Of a stretch of 64,000 nucleotides of DNA, positions 60,201 to 64,000 are shown in pieces. Each line of letters begins with the position of its first letter. The stretch's first letter is position 1. A program made the position numbers and the translations under genes. Under the pieces are notes generated by a model. The model was not told the origin of the DNA and did not search any database. It worked only from the letters and a program-made list of their open reading frames with translations. Origin of the DNA: Nitrospiraceae bacterium (GTDB lineage: Bacteria > Nitrospirota > Nitrospiria > Nitrospirales > Nitrospiraceae); assembly GCA_919902505.1 (NCBI GenBank), contig CAKKRE010000046.1, positions 41,059 through 105,058 on the forward strand. The letters run 5' to 3'.

Positions 60201-63200
60201 GTTCGTCGAGCACGGCGCGCTGGTTGCCTTCGATGTCCAGCTCAACGCGGGTGGCGAAATTTTCTTCGATACCGTCGAGGGCGTGGCCCGCGCATATGAC
60301 TCGGTTGCGCGCGACGGTCATGAAGGGGCGGCCGAGCGCGTCGAAGTGCGCGGTGGTTGGCGTGTCGGCATGGGCGGCCGCACGTTGGGCAGCCTTTTGC
60401 TCATTAGCTCCAAGCACGCCTCCGATTCGCTGCGCGTGCCAAGTCTCCCATCGCTGGGACGGATTGGTTGGCAACGCCTTAAAATACTCAGCGACATAAC
60501 CACCAATGTCGGGGTCGGTGCGCGGATCGCCCGTCTGAGCGTTGCGTGGCGCGCTGGTGTCGTTCACGTCGTATGTCGTTTGTTGCCAGGGATCGAACAG
60601 GACTTTCTCGTAAGTGCGATTCGGGTGCAGGGTGGCTACGACACGTTCGGCCGGATCGTAGAACAGCACCGGGCTGACGCCAACCATGACGCCGAACTCG
60701 TAGACATGCGTGGCGCAGAAGAAAGGCTCGTACTGGCGGACCGGCTTGCCCTTGTTGTTGAAGATAGTCCAGCCGCTGCCGACCCAGCGCGGGTTGACGA
60801 TGGGCGCTTGCGGGTCATTCACATCCAGGCGCCCCGGTTCAGCCTGGATCTTCTTCTGCACCTCGCGGCCGAAGCCATCGGAGTAGCTGAAGCTGAGCTG
60901 GATCTTCAGGCCTTGCGGCGGCAATGGGCTGCGCGCATGGGTTTCGCGAGCAAGCGTAGCCGCGCAGGCTGGTTGCCACTTCGTCGGGTCGTTGGGGTTG
61001 GCCTGCTGCGTGTGGCGAAAACGGTCGAGGTCGTAGACGATACGCGTGGTGGCATCCTTCAGCAGCGCCGAGGCAGTGGCGTGCGGATCGGCGGCGGCGA
61101 AGAAGCCGTCGAGCTGGGCCTGCGTGAGGTCGGCGACAAAGCCGGTCAACGAGTCCCCTTCCACCGGCGCGGGCAGCGGTTTGCCCATGACGGCAGTACC
61201 GACCACCATGCCCAGCGTGTCGAAGGCGACTTCGGTCTGATTTCGGTTCGGGTCGCTCACGAGGCGCGGCTGCAGGACACGGTAATCGTTCGTGTCCACG
61301 GTGACGCGGTTTCCCGGAGCGTCCCTTGATTCCTTCATCAACAGGTCGTGGCCGTCGAAGTCGATGAAGGCGTTCTGGCCGAAGGGGTCGCGGTAGCGGC
61401 GCGGCAGAAAGAAATGCGCCTGCGCCTCGGTTAGTTCAACTGCTGCGGATACTTCATTAGAGTGATACAACGAACGGCCGGAAGGGATCCACCAGTGGCC
61501 GTTGTTGTCCAGATCAACATACCCCCCACGGTTCGCAGTTAGCGAATTAGCGAGGTCAACTGGCAGCACCTGTTGAGGAGCCGGAATAAGATCAACACCA
61601 TTGCGTTTGTACACTTGTGTTATTAGGCCAGGAGTGAAGGCCAGCCTGTAACTTTCACCCGGTAGCGCAAGCGGCTGTATGTCGCCAAGTGGCAGGAGGT
61701 TGGTCAAGTTGTCGCGCCGGTAGAGTGTGCGCAGCCACTCGATGGGACGGCGGCGTTGGCTGCCGGTGGCTGTAGCTTCGTAGGTGACTTCAGGGGCCGT
61801 GAACTTGTGCCGCAGACGTTCGGGAGCAGCAGGATCGGGCTCCACAAAGTCTGACGCTTGGTAGCGCCCTGCCGTCCCGGTGCGTGTATAGCCGGTCAGT
61901 TCGAAGGTGATCGCTTCGCAGGGCAGCGGGGTGCGGTGGGCGTCCGATGTCTTGATGGGATTGGTGACGCGGTTTTCGGTGTAGGTGAGCAGTGCCGTTG
62001 TTTGCCGGTTGCGATCCCACTGCGTCGATAGCGGCGAGACGCGGCGCCCATAGCCGATGGCGGCTTGCTTGAGCACGTTGCCGTAGTCATCGACCTCAAG
62101 CATCAGCGCGTGCTGGATGCGCGGGTCGGCCGGGTTGCGCTCGTAGTGGTAGCTAATCGCCTCGCGGGCATGAGTGAAGAAGACGGCATGTCGGTTGGCG
62201 CCGCGAGGCTGCACGTGCCGGATCGTGAAGTTCTGTTCGGTGATTGTGTAGGGATGCGGCGCCTTGGTTGTGCCGTCGAGAGCGTAAACTTCCTGGCGCA
62301 GCATGGCTCCTTTGAGGGCGCGGCAGGCTTCGTGCTCTTCGTCGAGCGTCAGGCCAGATGGCAGCACGGTGTCGGGAAGCAGCAGCGCTTTTGCTGCTGG
62401 GTCGTGTACATCATCGCCTCTCAATGCCGGTTCGCGGTAATATTCGCCGTCGCCTTTCCCTATGCCGGCGAAGAAATCGGAAACATGATCGCGGCCCACA
62501 TAGACGCCGGTGTGGAACCAGGTTTTGGTATGCACCGGCGGCACATGGGAGGCGGTCTCCCAGTTGGTCGTGCCCTCACCCCAACCCTCTCCCCCGCTGG
62601 GGGCGAGGGAGGAAAATTCCTCCGTATCCCACTGCTCGACCATGCCGAAGCCTCTGAATTCGCGCTCTTCTCCATCGAAGTAGCCATGGTGGTAGGCATA
62701 GCGGGTGACGAAGCGGTTGCGGCTGATGTGATCGTACGTCTCTACCTTTTCCACCACATGCACCGGAAACGGCAGTCTTGTGATCCAGGGTGTACCGTCG
62801 CGTTTGTCCTGAAGATAGAACTTCGTGGAGGGGGCGTATTCGACGCGGGTTTCGGCACCGAGGTTGTTGGTAGTCTTGACCAGTAGATGAGGCTTGCGGC
62901 CGCCCATGAGGTTCACGTAGCGCATCGACCGACGCGCATCGCCGGGCAAGGGCGATGACCAGACCAGGCAAGCGGTGCCGTTGCCGAGCAGGTCGGTGGG
63001 CACGATGCTGACTACGTCATCGACGCGCGGGAATACATTCAATTGATGCGGCTGGCTCCAGCTATTGCCCGACTGGTTGAAGAACAGCCGGACGCCGTCG
63101 CGGTGCAGATAGATGATGTCGGTGGTGCCGCTGCCGTCGATGTCGGCCAGGCGGATGCGCTTTTGGTCGAACTGGTCCGGGTGGTCGAACCAGGGCGCAT

Positions 63201-63960
63201 GATCCATGCTGACCTTAGCCCCGAAGCGGCCGTAGCCCAAGTTGGGCCAGTAGCAGACCTCCCCATTCCTAATCCGGACTAGATCCGTGAGGCCATCGCC
63301 ACTGAGATCAGCAAGATAGATGGATTGGCTACCATCGGCAAAAACGAGACGTGGGCCTTTTTCTTCGTCCAGTGCCTGATGGACACGCCGGGCCTGGCCA
63401 AAGCCTTCTTCTGCCAGCGAGGCATGCCAGACGAAGGCGTCCTCTTCGGTGATCAGTACATCGGCCTGGCCATCGCCATCCAGATCGACAAATTTAAGAT
63501 TCGGGTCGCGAGTGTCACGGTTGAGCCGCGATGCGAAGGGGCGGAAGGGCTCCCAGCTTTCCTCGCCATCGTGCTCGTAAAGACCGGGCATGGGTCCGTC
63601 GAGCATGACAAGGTCTGGTTGGCCATCACCAGCCAGATCCATGAACTGCGCACCACTGCTCAGGGCCACATTGGGCTTCAGTGCAACGGTTTCGAGTGCT
63701 GAAAACTTCGCCTTCACGACCTCGCTGCCATCGGGCAGCTTGTCCGGTACCGGACTCCAGTTGCGCTTGTAGAACCAGGCGCCGCCCTGCTCGCTGAGAA
63801 TGCCGGGAATGCCCTCGCCATGCAGATCCGTCCATTGGTAGGCCATGCCGTCGAGGCCAACGGGAAGGTTTTCCAGACTTTCTGGATCGACCTCTTCGAC
63901 GAGATCTTGGACTTCCGGCTTGCTGTAGGTGAATTCGACGGGCGGAAGAGCCTGTTGCAC
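57202..63960 (-). CDS. Tc toxin TcB/TcC-like RHS protein with NlpC/P60-like C-terminal cargo (5'-truncated)
   Basis: A 2252-aa open frame from GTG 63960. It lacks the N-terminal SpvB domain: residue 1 falls at the 'LPPVEF' junction that lies some 350-400 residues into homologues. Residues about 30-300 contain VCBS/FG-GAP blades (DLAGDGQPDL, DLDGDGQADV, DIDGSGTTDI). TcB mid domains follow, then RHS/YD repeats (about 1200-1900) ending in the RHS core 'YHGARYYTAWLGRWASSDPKG'. After LRDKRG (about residue 1970) comes a variable ~280-aa cargo with Cys2050/Cys2055 (SCVAWHCTDYVFNLSYKAGL) and His2136/2137 (RPGDILVWG...GHHMLI), an NlpC/P60-type pattern. Codon usage of the cargo is less GC-rich. An upstream TAG lies in frame at 63985-63987. 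Confidence 0.88.
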   Translation of the reverse strand: MQQALPPVEFTYSKPEVQDLVEEVDPESLENLPVGLDGMAYQWTDLHGEGIPGILSEQGGAWFYKRNWSPVPDKLPDGSEVVKAKFSALETVALKPNVALSSGAQFMDLAGDGQPDLVMLDGPMPGLYEHDGEESWEPFRPFASRLNRDTRDPNLKFVDLDGDGQADVLITEEDAFVWHASLAEEGFGQARRVHQALDEEKGPRLVFADGSQSIYLADLSGDGLTDLVRIRNGEVCYWPNLGYGRFGAKVSMDHAPWFDHPDQFDQKRIRLADIDGSGTTDIIYLHRDGVRLFFNQSGNSWSQPHQLNVFPRVDDVVSIVPTDLLGNGTACLVWSSPLPGDARRSMRYVNLMGGRKPHLLVKTTNNLGAETRVEYAPSTKFYLQDKRDGTPWITRLPFPVHVVEKVETYDHISRNRFVTRYAYHHGYFDGEEREFRGFGMVEQWDTEEFSSLAPSGGEGWGEGTTNWETASHVPPVHTKTWFHTGVYVGRDHVSDFFAGIGKGDGEYYREPALRGDDVHDPAAKALLLPDTVLPSGLTLDEEHEACRALKGAMLRQEVYALDGTTKAPHPYTITEQNFTIRHVQPRGANRHAVFFTHAREAISYHYERNPADPRIQHALMLEVDDYGNVLKQAAIGYGRRVSPLSTQWDRNRQTTALLTYTENRVTNPIKTSDAHRTPLPCEAITFELTGYTRTGTAGRYQASDFVEPDPAAPERLRHKFTAPEVTYEATATGSQRRRPIEWLRTLYRRDNLTNLLPLGDIQPLALPGESYRLAFTPGLITQVYKRNGVDLIPAPQQVLPVDLANSLTANRGGYVDLDNNGHWWIPSGRSLYHSNEVSAAVELTEAQAHFFLPRRYRDPFGQNAFIDFDGHDLLMKESRDAPGNRVTVDTNDYRVLQPRLVSDPNRNQTEVAFDTLGMVVGTAVMGKPLPAPVEGDSLTGFVADLTQAQLDGFFAAADPHATASALLKDATTRIVYDLDRFRHTQQANPNDPTKWQPACAATLARETHARSPLPPQGLKIQLSFSYSDGFGREVQKKIQAEPGRLDVNDPQAPIVNPRWVGSGWTIFNNKGKPVRQYEPFFCATHVYEFGVMVGVSPVLFYDPAERVVATLHPNRTYEKVLFDPWQQTTYDVNDTSAPRNAQTGDPRTDPDIGGYVAEYFKALPTNPSQRWETWHAQRIGGVLGANEQKAAQRAAAHADTPTTAHFDALGRPFMTVARNRVICAGHALDGIEENFATRVELDIEGNQRAVLDERRLPVNHLPTGPIEQRIVMRYAYDMLGNRIHQLSMEAGARWMLNDVSGKPIRAWDSRGHNFTTTYDALRRPVEQTVRGTIVNGEAASDPRTLNRDFLVDKIEYGEPPASASQAVLDRALRLNLRTRIYRHFDSAGVATNARLDTNGSPIEACDFKGNLLRSTRRLISKYDEIPDWLLNPLLDAESFEGSTRYDALNRPIQSIAPHSSLTRAEHPNKINIIQPVFNEANLLDRVDVWLERATEPGTLLEPSAEASSPIGVANIDYDAKGQRLRVDYKNGASTLYSYDPLTFRLTTLLTKRKAADFPGDDPQAVDPGWPGKQVQNLHYTYDPAGNIMHIRDDAQQTIYFRNQRVEPSNDYTYDALYRLIQAEGREHLGQLGQSADSPRKPPTAPDAFNVFHTRQDHPNVLKAMGTYIERYVYDAVGNFLQMQHRGSDPAHAGWTRAYDYLEPSLIEDGNGGTLLKSSNRLSHTTVNPPGNTPQPEAYQHDAHGNMLRMSHLGGGLPGQNMHWDYKDQLRKIDRGGGGTAFYVYDASGQRVRKVWEKSPGLTEERIYLGGFEIFRKHNGLIGDNTATLKRETLHVMDDKQRIALVETRTLDRVGDDQAPRQLIRYQFGNHLGSANLELDEQAQIISYEEFAPYGNSTYQAVRSQTETVKRYRYTDKERDEESGLYYHGARYYTAWLGRWASSDPKGLIDGLSLYAYARANPVSLRDKRGFQAEQPETRPTEVDIRKLASEQPTIVSKLLREVALSRSLEEITRPALDKKGNAVKDKEGKEVPYYEPHREIKIEHSGKASCVAWHCTDYVFNLSYKAGLAPPTSNRTQQFWLNTKGVISQAKKLEKEGIIEVVPTPKDNLNTAVDESTQHIRPGDILVWGSQGSYGHHMLITGIDQTRKSTVKTREAGADVLPEGPEGGREIFRGDAPSMVYRLKKFDVERLVDLYENDGDFRREFDAVFNKQEEQHQSFNRLVDDLSTRHGPLPPKRADLSIYRKEQPELSK
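62573..62612. repeat. REP-like GC-rich repeat inside the TcB coding frame
   Basis: CCCTCACCCCAACCCTCTCC followed by a complementary GAGGG end forms an imperfect palindrome of 40 bases, of the type dispersed through many proteobacterial genomes. It is embedded in the open frame and contributes residues about 450-463 (LAPSGGEGWGEG) between two conserved segments. Its in-frame presence points to past residence of the gene in a genome carrying such repeats. Confidence 0.65.
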
Positions 63961-64000
63961 AAACCCATTGACACCTAGGTAATACTATGCATAATAAGCG
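63955..64000. mobile_element. Possible mobile-element end abutting the truncated TcB gene
   Basis: The last ~45 bases are AT-rich (containing TTATTATGCATAGTATTACC on the minus strand), unlike the adjacent GC-rich gene, and contain CAACAGGCT directly at the point where TcB homology stops. GGGTTTGTGCAACAGG resembles terminal sequences of IS5/IS4-type elements, but this is from memory. The window ends here, so no transposase can be seen. Confidence 0.35.

Overview
The window looks like a chromosome segment of a GC-rich, diderm bacterium, most plausibly a Nitrospira-like member of Nitrospirota. This is an inference. It rests on many lipoproteins and Lol/Lnt lipoprotein machinery, a class V fructose-1,6-bisphosphate aldolase/phosphatase, a bacterial topoisomerase VI pair, a prfB gene with the classical +1 frameshift, and a ~123-bp palindromic intergenic repeat of a kind I remember from Nitrospira genomes. 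No rRNA, tRNA or CRISPR array was recognised.

Layout. 1-5.2 kb: start of a DUF1800 gene, a lipoprotein, a small secreted protein, a PII-like protein and topoisomerase VI (A and B subunits). 5.6-8.8 kb: a REC-PAS-PAS-PAS regulator coupled to a membrane protein, dodecin coupled to a 58-aa protein, and a decayed 2OG-Fe(II) oxygenase. 8.8-14.6 kb: four lipoproteins in one operon, three of them tandem paralogues; a PPOX-fold protein; a VanZ/PilZ pair; and a membrane-protein cluster with two very small ORFs. 14.7-23 kb: housekeeping genes lnt, prfB, lysS, lolE and lolD, then an outer-membrane TraF-like protein and a GNA1162-type lipoprotein. 23-32.3 kb: a GAF protein and the complete tryptophan operon on the minus strand (LysM lipoprotein, trpE, trpG, trpD, trpC, lipoprotein, trpF, trpB, palindrome, trpA). 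32.5-41.5 kb: a MoxR-type AAA ATPase with an unknown 632-aa partner, ligA, a CorC-like protein, rlpA, a double-ACT protein, a cupin and the FBP aldolase/phosphatase.

42-64 kb has an accessory character: a frameshifted gene, a higBA toxin-antitoxin pair, then about 20 kb, all on the minus strand, encoding an insecticidal-type Tc (ABC) toxin complex. In transcription order the cluster holds a TcB/TcC-like protein whose N-terminal part is missing at the window edge and whose C-terminal cargo looks like an NlpC/P60 cysteine hydrolase; a membrane-anchored NUDIX protein translationally coupled to the next gene; and a TcA subunit carried by three ORFs. The first two TcA ORFs are one protein interrupted by a single frameshift inside a PA14-like domain; the third (translocation and TcB-binding part) has its own ribosome binding site, as in split TcaA/TcaB systems. 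A proteobacterial-type REP-like sequence is embedded in frame in the TcB part, and AT-rich sequence abuts its truncated 5' end, which suggests horizontal transfer and mobile-element activity.

The toxin cluster is the most unusual system here. The pairing of an NlpC/P60-like cargo with a membrane NUDIX protein co-translated with TcA is not a layout I recognise.
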